DNA of 64,000 nt from FW021-bin31 sp964647485 (lineage in GTDB: Bacteria > Bacteroidota > Bacteroidia > Chitinophagales > Chitinophagaceae). The translations under genes were made by a program, and so were the position numbers. Below, in pieces: positions 43,216-52,649 of the stretch. Within the stretch, counting starts at the first letter, position 1, and every line of letters starts with the position of its first letter. The stretch lies in assembly GCA_964647485.1 (NCBI GenBank), contig CAZYHV010000020.1:1-64000 (forward strand), in the 5' to 3' direction. The notes beneath the pieces were generated by a model. The model saw nothing but the letters and a program-made list of their open reading frames with translations. It had not been told where the DNA came from and made no database searches.

Positions 43216-44264
43216 TTTTTGCATCAGATAAAACTTTGTTTATTTTGGATATAACTCGAAAAAAGAAAAGCCTGCGAAAGAAAAGCGGTCGAAAATCGGG
43301 TGGGCAAACCGAACATGATGGCTCTATACTTAAGATGGTGGATACACCTGATGAAGTGAAAGACTACCAGCCTAACTATTGTGAAGGCTGTGGAGCAGGT
43401 TTATCTAAATTTCTCACGGTTTTCATTGGTCGTCGGCAGACCATAGAAATACCATCAATAAAGCCAATCACCATATAGCATAATGTATATGGCAAGGTCT
43501 GTAATTGCGACTATTGTAGCCAAACAGCTTTTCCTGAAGGTGTTACCGCCCCAATAGGCTACGGCGCATCGGTGCACGGATTAGCATCCTATTTGCATAC
43601 TCGTCAATACCTGCCGTACGAACGAATGAATGAAAGAGCTTTTATTACTCATTCCAACAATCGAAGTTTTGCCACTATTGAAAAGCATTTCAAAGAGGGA
43701 TTACCTAATACCGTTTTGCAACATAATCGTTATGCCTGCCCGTCCATCAGGCGAGCCTGTCATTTCAAAACCAAAGCGGCAGCTCACCAAATATGTTTGT
43801 TACACCTACAGCGAGACTTACAATATCTGAATGATCTTTATAAAAAGAAGTGTCGGTGGGTATTGGATTTTAGGTAACTGATTGAAAAGGCCATCGGCTT
43901 AAAAAAGCAATTGTCTATTGGAGATTACTATCAGACAAATCAGGCACGAATCGAGTTAGAAGAAAAGCTTTGTAGATTATTAAAAAAACAAATCAATTCC
44001 GAATTCACGGGGGGCTGTTTCTTTACAAAAGAGTCTGCTAAAATACCCCGATAGTATTTTGACTTTTCTGCATCATCCTGAAGTACCTTCTGATAATAAT
44101 CGAAGCGAACAGGCTATTAGAAATATAAAGGTCAAACAAAAAGTATCCGGTCTCTTTAGATCGGAAAGCGGGGCTCAAGATTTTGCCATCCTCCGTTCTA
44201 TTACAGACACCGTCCTTAAGTCTGGTCAGAATGTATTGGAGGCTTTAACTCTTATTTCTCGTTA
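43216..44264 (+). pseudogene. IS66-family transposase (TnpC), decayed
   Basis: Three frames in order. RKKSGRKSGGQTEHDGSILK with CEGCGA zinc-finger region comes near 43260-43470. YLHTRQYLPYERMNERAF follows near 43590. The C-terminal signature VPSDNNRSEQAIRNIKVKQK, VSGLFRSESGAQDFAILRS, ends at 44264. Stops at several places, and loss of the N-terminus, show it is dead. Confidence 0.85.
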
Positions 44265-44319
44265 GATGGCTGAATAGTTACGCCTATTTAATATTCTCTT
44301 TTACCTGCGTGTAATTTTG

Positions 44320-45780
44320 CTAAATGGCATCATTATCCACTCCTCTGACAGGCGGAATAGATTGATAATGGGTTTCTTCTTTCCTGATAGCTGCATGGTC
44401 ATTGATAATTTCAGAATGAAAAGCCTTTAGTTCAATTTTCTGTTCCGGGTTATAGGCTACAATACTAACGAACTCACTGGAGGATAAGGTAGCAAATGGT
44501 AGGGCTCTATCTAATTGCATGGACCTACTGATAGAGGTATCCTACTGGTTGATGGATACACTTTCCCTTTCCTGCATGATACGACCGAAGCGATCCGATA
44601 GCTGCTTTGCTGTAGTACCGGTGACTTGGTCACTAATGATGTTACCGCAAATATTCACAATCACGTCTACCATCTCCCGACTGTAATCTTTTGTCAACTG
44701 GCTAAAATTTTGCACACAAAGGGTGGTGCTGATCAAATAGAAACGAGCTACGGTGAAATACCATTCAGAAAAATAGAGAGCAGATTATCGATAATAATGC
44801 TGCTCTTATTTCTGCCTTTATGCAAGATAGCCCTACAACAACCAAAACATGTAAAGCGAAATCACGGTGCCGTAGATCTGGTTTTTCTCAGGGTTATTTG
44901 CAGCACAAATGATTTTGAGCATTTTGGGGTTATTCATATCTAAAGTAAAATCATTCCCGGTTATCACATATAATAAAGGGACGGCGCTGAAAGCCTGGCC
45001 AAGGCAGTCTAGATAGACGTGATTTGTTCCTCCAATTGTTTCATAGCCTGGTTAATGTACGCGGATACAAAAGGATTGATAAATACTTTCACCTCCGCCG
45101 TACCCAAGACGGGAAACCGGTCTTTGTATTTCGCCTGTATCAGTTCAATGGCATGAGGTAGGGTAAAAATTCATCTCCCCGATATTTTTTCAAAAACCAA
45201 ATCACACAGTCAGAAAATTAATAGGTAATTCCAAGAAAAACTCGTCCTGTTCTTAATCCAGTTCCGGTTCAACCCAAGTAAGATTGTTCGTGCACTTTCC
45301 GCCGTATCGGTAATATCCTTCATGAATTTTGGTTCCAATGGGTTGTATCTATGCATGGGCTTGTCAAAATTGATGGTATGAAATCCGAGAGTTACCTTAT
45401 AGTTCTTGTGGTACTTCAATAAAGCGTTATAAGCTATTTTGGAGAGGTTATCATATTTAGAATCATAAAGAACACATAATACCTTTTCTTATTTAATGGA
45501 TTATGGCATTTAAGCAAGAGAAATTTGCAGTATATTCCCAGTAGCATACAGCGAAAAAGTACTGCCAAAATAAAACACCAACCCAAGATAAAATAAGCCA
45601 AAGCCGTTTTGTAATCGAGCTTTTCATCCTTTTTATGCCGAATGCCGGTCAGGAAAATACAGAGTAACACAAAGGCGGATAGCTTGGTGTAAAAAGCATT
45701 TTTAAACACCGGGAGTGATGGAAAATTTGCTGTAGCACTGTTTACCACCTCCCTAGGCTTCAAACGCAGGATGGCAAATC
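44320..45780 (-). pseudogene. TraG/VirD4-type coupling protein, decayed
   Basis: Minus-strand fragments follow the order of the Bacteroidetes TraG (MobC) coupling protein: N-terminal membrane part near 45434-45763 (GIRHKKDEKLDYKTALAYFI), middle part near 45210-45419 (FMKDITDTAESARTILLGLN), ATPase part near 44542-44736 (VQNFSQLTKDYSREMVDVIV; SDQVTGTTAKQLSDRFGRIM), and the C-terminus near 44320-44520 (SSSEFVSIVAYNPEQKIELK). Frameshifts and deletions separate them. Confidence 0.75.
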
Positions 45781-46045
45781 CTGTAAAAATGCAGGAGCAA
45801 AATGGGCTATACTCAATAGGCGGGTCAGGTCAATGACCGTCTTTAATCCGTGTTCATTTTCGTCTGTATTCGCTTAGATATCTATCCTTTTTATGATTAT
45901 CAGTTAGGTTTTTTCTTTCTCCGGTTTGCCGGGTAATTGCCGTATTCCTCTTCTGATTTCAGCAAACCAGATATTCGGTTTGCTGAAAATGCCAGGGAGG
46001 GAAGCAGTTCAGGGAAAACAGCTATCTGCTTTTGTAGTTGTGTTT

Positions 46046-47120
46046 CTATGTTTTTGGAGTAGTCATTGGCCACGAGTAAGTTGTCTTTTTAGCATCAGCA
46101 AGAACCGGTTTCACTGCTGGGTTTTGGCGGTTTTCCATCCACCTTTTTTCATACTGTTTCTGTTCCATAAACGTTGCTTTTGTTTCCGGATCCAGTCGTT
46201 TTAAAAGGTTGGTTGTACTGTAAGCCTTTCCTAAATCACTCACTCCCATTGAACACAACTTTTACTTTTAAGTCCGGGAAAGTAACGCCATATATTCTGC
46301 TTATATCATTCCTTCGGGAAATGATCTGGATGCCTTCTCTTTCTAAAGTTTCCTGTATGTCTACCTTATCATCTACCTCTTCGATGACTTTGTCTATACA
46401 ATTTTTTATTCGGTATCGGTATGATTTACGCTTTTCTCTGTTCTGTTCATATACCTTTTGGAGCTTGGCCAAGGTAGGCTGTAGATGCTGCTAGCCTTAA
46501 TGAGTATGCCAATTGTCCTCCCCTGTTGGAATATACCAGCCCCCTTTCTCCCGTATTCGGACCCTCTTTGCCGTTTTTCGCTAGGACATTATAACGTTTC
46601 AGGATGGCGTTATACTCCGTCAAGGAAATAAATTTCTATGACTGGATAACCTTCCAGGCGATATTGGAAAGGGCTGTTTTGGTTTCAGACTTACCATAAA
46701 CAGCTTTCTCCGCAGGAATAGGTTTCAAATAAATCCCATTGGGTTTATTCCGGCTTTCTGTGGGAACCAGCACAAACATTTTTTCAATTTCTTTTCTGGC
46801 TTCTTCAGACTGGTGGTGGCCTATATTGTGCAGGACAATCCGTTTTCCATCCGGCTTTATGTTGGTGATGACGATATAGATATACGGGTGGGCAGCATCA
46901 AAATGACGGTAAGCAAAGTAAAGCTGTCCTCTAAATCCGATTGCGTCAATATAAGTTTCTGCAATCTTGCAAAGTTTTGGGTTGCTCAAATCTCTCGAAG
47001 GATCAAAATTGAGGGAGATGTGAACACAATTCGTTTTCAATCTTTCATTCAAAGCAGCCAGACGGTTCAGCCTGGTCAGCTTGTGATGAAAAAAAGTTTT
47101 TCTTTATCCAGTGCATAACC
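46046..47120 (-). pseudogene. Relaxase (MobB-type), decayed
   Basis: The N-terminal piece (about 47052-46636) reads NCVHISLNFDPSRDLSNPKL, HFDAAHPYIYIVITNI (HUH-type His residues partly changed: HPYIYIV) and VYGKSETKTALSN. Further pieces at 46236-46472 and 46046-46258 give the middle (ALEREGIQII-like, SRIYGVTFPD, VVFNGSE). It is homologous to the intact relaxase at 62808 but diverged and frameshifted. Confidence 0.75.
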
Positions 47121-47209
47121 TGGAGCCTCAACGCAATCCACTTTACTTTTTTACTTTGTCCTCGTTGTAACGAAGTGCTCCTTCAATCAATTTCTCACTT
47201 ACGAATCTT

Positions 47210-47460
47210 GCAACCATTTTTCTGAAAGTTTGGTGATGCGTAGTTGGATAATTTCTATTTCTTCAAAAAGCTGGCTTTGCAATTGATGACTAAGCGGTAG
47301 CTAAAAGGAAAGCTCTCCTGTATTTTTTACCGCATTTATTTTAGTTATCACCTGGTTGAAATTGTTACCGAGATAATTCAACTCTCTTCGTAGCTAAATC
47401 ATTCTTCCATGAGTTTGTCTAAAGACTCATTCCTATACTTGATTGTAATCTTCTGCTTAA
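47210..47460 (-). pseudogene. Relaxosome (MobC-like) protein remnant
   Basis: Minus-strand pieces read LNYLGNNFNQVITKINAVKN and ITKLSEKWLQDS. They correspond to NSMGNNFNQAVKRL and MAEKWLQ of the intact protein at 62431-62820. This completes a decayed leftward MobC-relaxase-TraG module. Confidence 0.65.
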
Positions 47461-47487
47461 AGAGCATTTTTCTTACATACTCACCCC

Positions 47488-47549
47488 CCCCTACAAATGT
47501 ATAGTCTTTACAAAATTTATAATTTTCTCCAGTTTTAAATCTACTTTTA
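47488..47549 (+). promoter_or_regulatory. Possible operator variant and promoter of the second peptide locus
   Basis: CCCCTACAAATGTATAG (47488-47504) matches the perfect palindrome at 10858 in 14 of 17 positions. TACTTTTA (47542-47549) is a -7-like element 54 nt from the motif start, close to the 55 nt seen at 10858. The first small-peptide gene starts 39 nt later. Confidence 0.4.
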
Positions 47550-47587
47550 CATGCGAGAAATATTTTTTAACATCTTAAATTTTTTTT

Positions 47588-47878
47588 ATGAAAAAGAACA
47601 TTTTAAAGTTCATGGTTCCATGTGCATTATTTACTATTGTTGCATTATCTTCTTTCAGATCATCTGAAAATTTTAACAAACCTCAAATGGATTTAGAGAC
47701 AGTACAGCTTAAGGATTTAGGTAATGATCTAAACTTTAATAGTAGTTTTCTAAGAATTGCAGTTACAACTCAAACAATTAACACAGAATACAATAAAGTA
47801 AATGTTAATAGTGCTGTGAGTGCAGGTTCTGTTTTAGAATATAACTCTAAAGTTGAAAGCGTATTAGCTAAATATTAA
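47588..47878 (+). CDS. Small exported peptide A (second peptide locus)
   Basis: 96 aa. The N-terminus (MKKNILKFMVPCALFTIVAL) is a signal peptide or membrane anchor, followed by SSFRSSENF. The C-terminal half holds INTEYNKVNVNS and ends YNSKVESVLAKY. The INTEY..VNV.S and VxSVLAKY motifs recur in peptides B and C. There are no Cys in the mature part and no double-glycine leader. Such a set of short paralogous exported peptides ahead of membrane genes suggests precursors of a peptide product or signal. The function is not known. Confidence 0.65.
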   Translation: MKKNILKFMVPCALFTIVALSSFRSSENFNKPQMDLETVQLKDLGNDLNFNSSFLRIAVTTQTINTEYNKVNVNSAVSAGSVLEYNSKVESVLAKY

Positions 47879-47983
47879 CTAGGAAAATTCAACAAAATCA
47901 AATATTGGCTAGAGCCTTATTATTATATTAAAGATAATTTATAAGATTTTTAGCCAATGTTTTTTGATCTATAATAAGTAAAG

Positions 47984-48283
47984 ATGAAAAATTCGATTAT
48001 GTTAAAGTTAGTATTTTTAAAATTCATGGTTCCATGTATATTGCTAGCTGTAATTACACTATCTTCTTTCAAGTCTTCTGAAACATTCAAAGCACCTCAC
48101 ATGAATTTACAAATTATAAAGTTTAGCGAACTTAATAAGCCTTTCTATGGCAGTAGATTCAATTCTGTAAACATTCTTCTTACAAATGAAACGAGGGGTG
48201 CCCTTAAAGACAGTCCTGCAATAAAAGTAGATAATCTTTTTAAGTTCAATTCAAAAGTTGACAGCGTTTTAGCGAAGTATTAA
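47984..48283 (+). CDS. Small exported peptide B
   Basis: 99 aa, paralogous to peptide A. The N-terminus (LKFMVPCILLAVITLSSFKS) shares FMVPC and LSSF(R/K)SSE with A, followed by PHMNLQIIKFSELN against PQMDLETVQLKDLG. The end FNSKVDSVLAKY is nearly identical. The centre has NETRGALKDSPAIKVDN instead of INTEYNKVNVNS. The conserved C-terminus suggests a recognition tag or the mature product. Confidence 0.65.
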   Translation: MKNSIMLKLVFLKFMVPCILLAVITLSSFKSSETFKAPHMNLQIIKFSELNKPFYGSRFNSVNILLTNETRGALKDSPAIKVDNLFKFNSKVDSVLAKY

Positions 48284-48517
48284 TTCAAAAGTTGGAAGAT
48301 GATAAAAACCATATAATAGAAAAGGGCATCTGATTATTTCTCAAAGTTTATGTTACAGGACAGTTATAAATAGCATGCATTTTGGTCCAATATCCTAAAA
48401 TAGATAATAATATGTTATTACTAACAAAAACAATTTCAATATGTATAAATAGTGTAACTCCGAGGATTAATTTAGGTGTAAGAATCTCTTTCTATTGTTC
48501 GATATAATATTAAAATA

Positions 48518-48808
48518 ATGCATATGAAAATAAAAATTATATTCCCTACTGTGATTCTTCTTTTTTTAGGTCTATCATCTTTTAAGGTCATACAGCCTAA
48601 ATTGAAATTCAACAATAAAATTAGTTGTATGCAACAGGAAGAATTTGTGAGATTCAATGAGAGTCCTTCTTCTAATGAACATATCATTTATACACATAAA
48701 TTGATTAATACAGAATATAAAAGGGTGAATGTGGATTCATTTATTTCAACATTAAGAGAGCTAGATACAACAAGAGATGTAAGAGGGGTAATAAGTAAAT
48801 ATAAATGA
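48518..48808 (+). CDS. Small exported peptide C
   Basis: 96 aa. Signal-like N-terminus (MKIKIIFPTVILLFLGLSSF; the third codon is the likely start). It keeps LINTEYKRVNVDS, close to INTEYNKVNVNS of A, and ends RGVISKYK, a relaxed version of SVLAKY. It is the third member of the family. It is separated from B by 234 nt of AT-rich sequence without features. Confidence 0.6.
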   Translation: MHMKIKIIFPTVILLFLGLSSFKVIQPKLKFNNKISCMQQEEFVRFNESPSSNEHIIYTHKLINTEYKRVNVDSFISTLRELDTTRDVRGVISKYK

Positions 48809-48915
48809 AATAAGATCTATGCTTCTATTTTTCTTCCGTATACTACTACTTTTTTAATTATTTTTTTATAGAAATGTTTACCACCTTGCCATAATATGGC
48901 TATTTTAAATATGAT

Positions 48916-49278
48916 ATGATGCGTATTCTCTTGATTATTGGATTATTTTATTATCTCTTTTTAATGAGTTTTTGCCCACCCGAAACTCAAAACCTAAAAG
49001 CCGATGTTGTTCCTTTAAACTACTTAAAAGACACTAAATCTAATCTATCGTTATCTTTCATTAGAGTTACACATTTCAAAGTGATTAAGTCAATCCCTCT
49101 GTCACATGTGGACTTTGTTCATCTAAAAAAAATATCTGTCGGTAAGACTGTTATTTCAAAAGAGTTTGGTAGAACAACTTTTACGAAAAAGCTAATTTCT
49201 CCGATATGTATGAAACGAAAGGTGATAGAATCAAAAAAATATATTGAGACGTTAAAGGTACTTAAAAAATACGAATGA
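48916..49278 (+). CDS. Small exported peptide D (divergent)
   Basis: 120 aa. The N-terminus (MRILLIIGLFYYLFLMSFCP) is a signal or anchor. The body is basic and ends ETLKVLKKYE, vaguely like SVLAKY/VISKYK. SHVDFVHLKKISVGKTVISK occupies the centre. It is the most diverged of the four, and could be an unrelated small exported protein in the same operon. Confidence 0.5.
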   Translation: MMRILLIIGLFYYLFLMSFCPPETQNLKADVVPLNYLKDTKSNLSLSFIRVTHFKVIKSIPLSHVDFVHLKKISVGKTVISKEFGRTTFTKKLISPICMKRKVIESKKYIETLKVLKKYE

Positions 49279-49331
49279 ATATAATATTGTGGTATTTAGG
49301 ACTTGTTCATATTCTTTTTTAAATTCAAATT

Positions 49332-49961
49332 ATGTCTTTTTATAATAGGCTGCTTTTAGCAATTAAGAAGAATATTTTTCTTTTTGTTTTTTTTACCCAT
49401 ATACTTATTATCTTTTTAGTCTGTTTAAAAAGTACAGTTCATACAATGAATACATCTTTTTTTACCAAAAACAATGACAAAAAAACAATTTTAGAAAAAG
49501 ATATCTCATCCCTAATTCAAAATCCGATTATACATTTTTATACAGATTATAGTGGCATAGGATCACCATATGGATATTTTGCTCCTAATGTAGCAAGTTC
49601 ATATATAATTAAATTTAATTCCGTAGATAGCTCAGGAAAAAAAGTATCAAGTGTTATCCTACCTCCATTTAAACAAGTTGAAAGTATTAACAGGTATTCG
49701 GCATTACTTGGATTTTTTCAGGAAACATTAAAGAGTTTGAAGAATCCCTCCAAACAAATTAAAGATAGCTTAAAGCTTAGGTATTTAGATGTTATCATAA
49801 AAGCCATGAATAAGAGTCTTTTACGTAAAGCTTCACAAAATGTTGACACAATAAGAAGTACACTCTTTCTTTATGACCAGCCTACTATTTATTCGTTTTT
49901 ATTAGGTGACAGAAAACCTAAATTAGTAATTATGAAAAAATTTATAACTAAAAAACAATAG
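49332..49961 (+). CDS. Membrane-anchored protein with FAPN motif, partner of the HTTM protein
   Basis: 209 aa with one N-terminal membrane helix (about 15-33, IFLFVFFTHILIIFLVCL) and an exported domain. It contains GSPYGYFAPNVASSYIIKFN, a motif I associate with proteins encoded next to HTTM/SdpB-like genes, and a helical C-terminus. It ends 5 nt before the HTTM gene, so they are translationally linked. In the Sdp system of Bacillus, SdpA and SdpB are both needed to mature a toxin; a similar partnership is possible here but is inference. Confidence 0.55.
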   Translation: MSFYNRLLLAIKKNIFLFVFFTHILIIFLVCLKSTVHTMNTSFFTKNNDKKTILEKDISSLIQNPIIHFYTDYSGIGSPYGYFAPNVASSYIIKFNSVDSSGKKVSSVILPPFKQVESINRYSALLGFFQETLKSLKNPSKQIKDSLKLRYLDVIIKAMNKSLLRKASQNVDTIRSTLFLYDQPTIYSFLLGDRKPKLVIMKKFITKKQ

Positions 49962-49966
49962 CAGTT

Positions 49967-50863
49967 ATGGTCATGAATTTTATTTTAAATATTAAACGAT
50001 TTATATATTGTGATAGGAGGGAAGATTATTATTTTGCTCCTTTTTTTAGAATATCCATAGGACTTTTCTGTTTATTACATTTTTTATCAATTATATCTGA
50101 TTTTAAATTATTATATTCAAGTTATGGCTTTGTCCCTGCAGAATTGGGGGAATTATTCAAATCCTCGAATGTAGTAGGATTTAGTGAGTTTGCATCATTT
50201 TTGAAATCTTTGCTTGGATTTAGTGAAATGACCTCAATCTTGATATTTAAATTATTATTTGTGTCCTTTTCCTTTTTTCTGGCTTCTGGCTTTCTTACCC
50301 GATTTTCTGCATTTATAATACTCTTCTTACATGTGATATTAACAAAAGGATCTATTTTATATTCATACGGAGTTGATAATTTTACCACTATTGCTTTATT
50401 TTATTGTTTAATATTCCCATTAAATAGACAATTTTCTATAGATAAGCTTATATTTAATTTGAGATCTGTTTCGATTTCTAAATATAGGAAACTACTGCAA
50501 ATTCATCTTTGTTTCGTTTATTTTTTTTCTGGCTTAGAAAAGGCAATGGGTATTAATTGGTGGAATGGAGAATCTATTTGGAAGTCGTTTACCATGCCTA
50601 TCTTAGGAAACCATAATTTTGATTTTAGTTTCCTAGCTCAATATCCGATTCTTCCCATGATTCTAGGTTGGTGTATAGTAGTTATTGAACTCTGTTATCC
50701 TTTTTTCATTTTCAGGAAATCGGCCTCTAAGTATTGGCTTGCTTTAACGGTATCTATGCATGTAGGAATTATATTTTTATTGAATTTACAATTTTTTGGA
50801 TCGCTAATGGTTTTATTAAATCTCTCTGCTTTTCTAAACTTACAAAAAGGAGAAAAAATCTAG
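49967..50863 (+). CDS. HTTM-domain (vitamin K-dependent carboxylase-like/SdpB-like) membrane protein
   Basis: 298 aa with about 6-7 membrane helices. The first helix opens with the HTTM pattern (YYFAPFFRISIGLFCLLHFL); YGVDNFTTIALFYCLIFPLN and CFVYFFSGLEKAMGINWWNG are typical of HTTM proteins. The start may be the third codon. The family includes SdpB, which acts in maturation of a peptide toxin, and gamma-carboxylase relatives. The long C-terminal enzymatic part of true carboxylases is missing. Placed after four small exported peptide genes, it is a good candidate for their maturation factor. Confidence 0.7.
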   Translation: MVMNFILNIKRFIYCDRREDYYFAPFFRISIGLFCLLHFLSIISDFKLLYSSYGFVPAELGELFKSSNVVGFSEFASFLKSLLGFSEMTSILIFKLLFVSFSFFLASGFLTRFSAFIILFLHVILTKGSILYSYGVDNFTTIALFYCLIFPLNRQFSIDKLIFNLRSVSISKYRKLLQIHLCFVYFFSGLEKAMGINWWNGESIWKSFTMPILGNHNFDFSFLAQYPILPMILGWCIVVIELCYPFFIFRKSASKYWLALTVSMHVGIIFLLNLQFFGSLMVLLNLSAFLNLQKGEKI

Positions 50864-50869
50864 TATCAT

Positions 50870-52645
50870 ATGGATCCTATATTTTCATATGAATATACCT
50901 ATCCTTGCATTATGAGTATAATCTTTTTTCTTATTTTTATAAAAAAAGTAAGAAAAAAAGATAAGGCCTCTAATGAAAATGGTTTTACGTTTTCTATAAC
51001 AATTCTTGATTTATGTCTATTCCTTTTTGTTGTTTTTATAGGATATAGCTTATATAGGACGTATGGATTTTTCCAAATACAGGATTTTTATAAAATCTTC
51101 GTAACGGTTTTTATCTATATCCTATTGCGTGTATTATTATCTTATGAAGACAAAGATAAGACCTTAAATATTATAGCTCTTTTTTTGGTAATTTTAGCTG
51201 TGACTGAAGTTGTTATTAGCCTTCTTCAGTTCATAGGACTACTGGAAAGTTCTAGATCTTCATATTTTAGGGTAACAGGTAGTTTTTCTAGTCCTGCGGA
51301 TTATAGTAATTATATTTGCTCAATTTTAGGAATAGGGTTCTATTACTCATTAGGAAATAAGATAAAAAATAATCAATATATACATGTGTGTATTCATTTA
51401 TCGGTGGCTATTATCTTATTAATTGGCATATTGATTTTTACTCAGTCCAGGACAGCTTGGGTTACTTCAATCTTGATAATTTTGATTTATTTTTTTATAG
51501 AAAGAAATAATATTTTTTATAAAAATTTAAAGAGAACTTTTATAAAAAAGAGAATTATTATAGTTATAATAGGAATTGCTTTAATAACTTTCGTTTCTTG
51601 GACATTGACAATTAAAAAGTCTTCCACTGAAGGTCGGATGTTCATTATTAATAATGAATTTTCAATCCTGAAAGAAAATTTTCTGCGTGGAATAGGCTTC
51701 GGTAATTTTAATAGTTATTATAATAATTATCAATCTTCTTTTTTTAGGAATAATCCCAATTCTGGTTATCAAAAGTTCGCATCTTATGTAAATGTTGGTT
51801 ACAACGAATATCTTCAAATTTCGATTGAAGGTGGGGTTATAGCTATGGTATTTCTTGGCATTTTATTGTTTAGAACCATCATAAATATAAAAAAGATTAA
51901 TAGCTTTTCGTATATAAAAAAAGGGTTTTTACTATCATTAATTTCACTACTATTATTAGGTGTATTTTCTTTCCCTTTCAGAAACACTATTACACTTATA
52001 AATTTTGTAATCTATATGGCAGTTCTTGGTACACTTGATACTTCCATCGTAAATATTACTAAATATTTCAATAAAAAGTATTCTTTACTCTGTTTAAGTA
52101 TTATATTTATAGTTTTATTTATCACTATATATAGAACATACAATGCACTTACTTTATGGCAAGAAATGAATAATTATAGTAAGGTAAAAGAAATAAATAA
52201 AGAAACAATTAAAAAGATTTACAAAAAAACTTATCCCGAACTCTGCAATAATGAAGCTTTTTTGCAATCATATTCTCAATTTTTATTTTCTACCGGAAAT
52301 ATTCAAGAATCAACTCATTTGTTAAAACTAGCAACTATCTATTCTGGATATTATTTAATTTATGTAGGTATTGGCCGAAATTATTTGAAGATGGGAAAAA
52401 ACCAAAAAGCTGAAAAATATTTATTAAAGGCAACTAATATGGTTCCCAATAGATTTGTTCCCAAAGAATGGTTAATGTTATATTATTACCTTACCGATAA
52501 TAATACAAAAACACTTCATTGGATAAATAATATTCTATCATATCCAATTAAGGTTCCTTCCAAAAGAATTGATTCTATTAGACAGGAAGCAATAAGGATA
52601 AAGAAAAAAATTAATTTAGACTTCAGTAATGTAAAAGAAAACTAA
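50870..52645 (+). CDS. O-antigen ligase/polymerase-like membrane protein with TPR tail
   Basis: 591 aa with about 12 membrane helices. Residues 185-340 hold Wzy_C/WaaL signatures: IFTQSRTAWVTSILIILIYF, GIGFGNFNSYYNNYQ and YNEYLQISIEGGVIAMV. The C-terminal about 150 residues are TPR-like helices (SQFLFSTGNIQESTHLLKLA; GRNYLKMGKNQKAEKYLLKA). No polysaccharide genes are next to it. Similar ligase-TPR proteins occur beside short exported peptides in Bacteroidetes (for example NVEALA-type loci), suggesting transfer or export of a modified peptide (inference). Confidence 0.7.
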   Translation: MDPIFSYEYTYPCIMSIIFFLIFIKKVRKKDKASNENGFTFSITILDLCLFLFVVFIGYSLYRTYGFFQIQDFYKIFVTVFIYILLRVLLSYEDKDKTLNIIALFLVILAVTEVVISLLQFIGLLESSRSSYFRVTGSFSSPADYSNYICSILGIGFYYSLGNKIKNNQYIHVCIHLSVAIILLIGILIFTQSRTAWVTSILIILIYFFIERNNIFYKNLKRTFIKKRIIIVIIGIALITFVSWTLTIKKSSTEGRMFIINNEFSILKENFLRGIGFGNFNSYYNNYQSSFFRNNPNSGYQKFASYVNVGYNEYLQISIEGGVIAMVFLGILLFRTIINIKKINSFSYIKKGFLLSLISLLLLGVFSFPFRNTITLINFVIYMAVLGTLDTSIVNITKYFNKKYSLLCLSIIFIVLFITIYRTYNALTLWQEMNNYSKVKEINKETIKKIYKKTYPELCNNEAFLQSYSQFLFSTGNIQESTHLLKLATIYSGYYLIYVGIGRNYLKMGKNQKAEKYLLKATNMVPNRFVPKEWLMLYYYLTDNNTKTLHWINNILSYPIKVPSKRIDSIRQEAIRIKKKINLDFSNVKEN

Positions 52646-52649
52646 TAAA

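Noticed and set aside
46174..46494. 106-codon plus-strand frame
   Set aside because: Shadow of the decayed relaxase on the other strand.
49332..50863. A true SdpABC system
   Set aside because: The HTTM protein fits SdpB, but the partner lacks clear SdpA features and no SdpC-like toxin is visible; only an analogy is kept.
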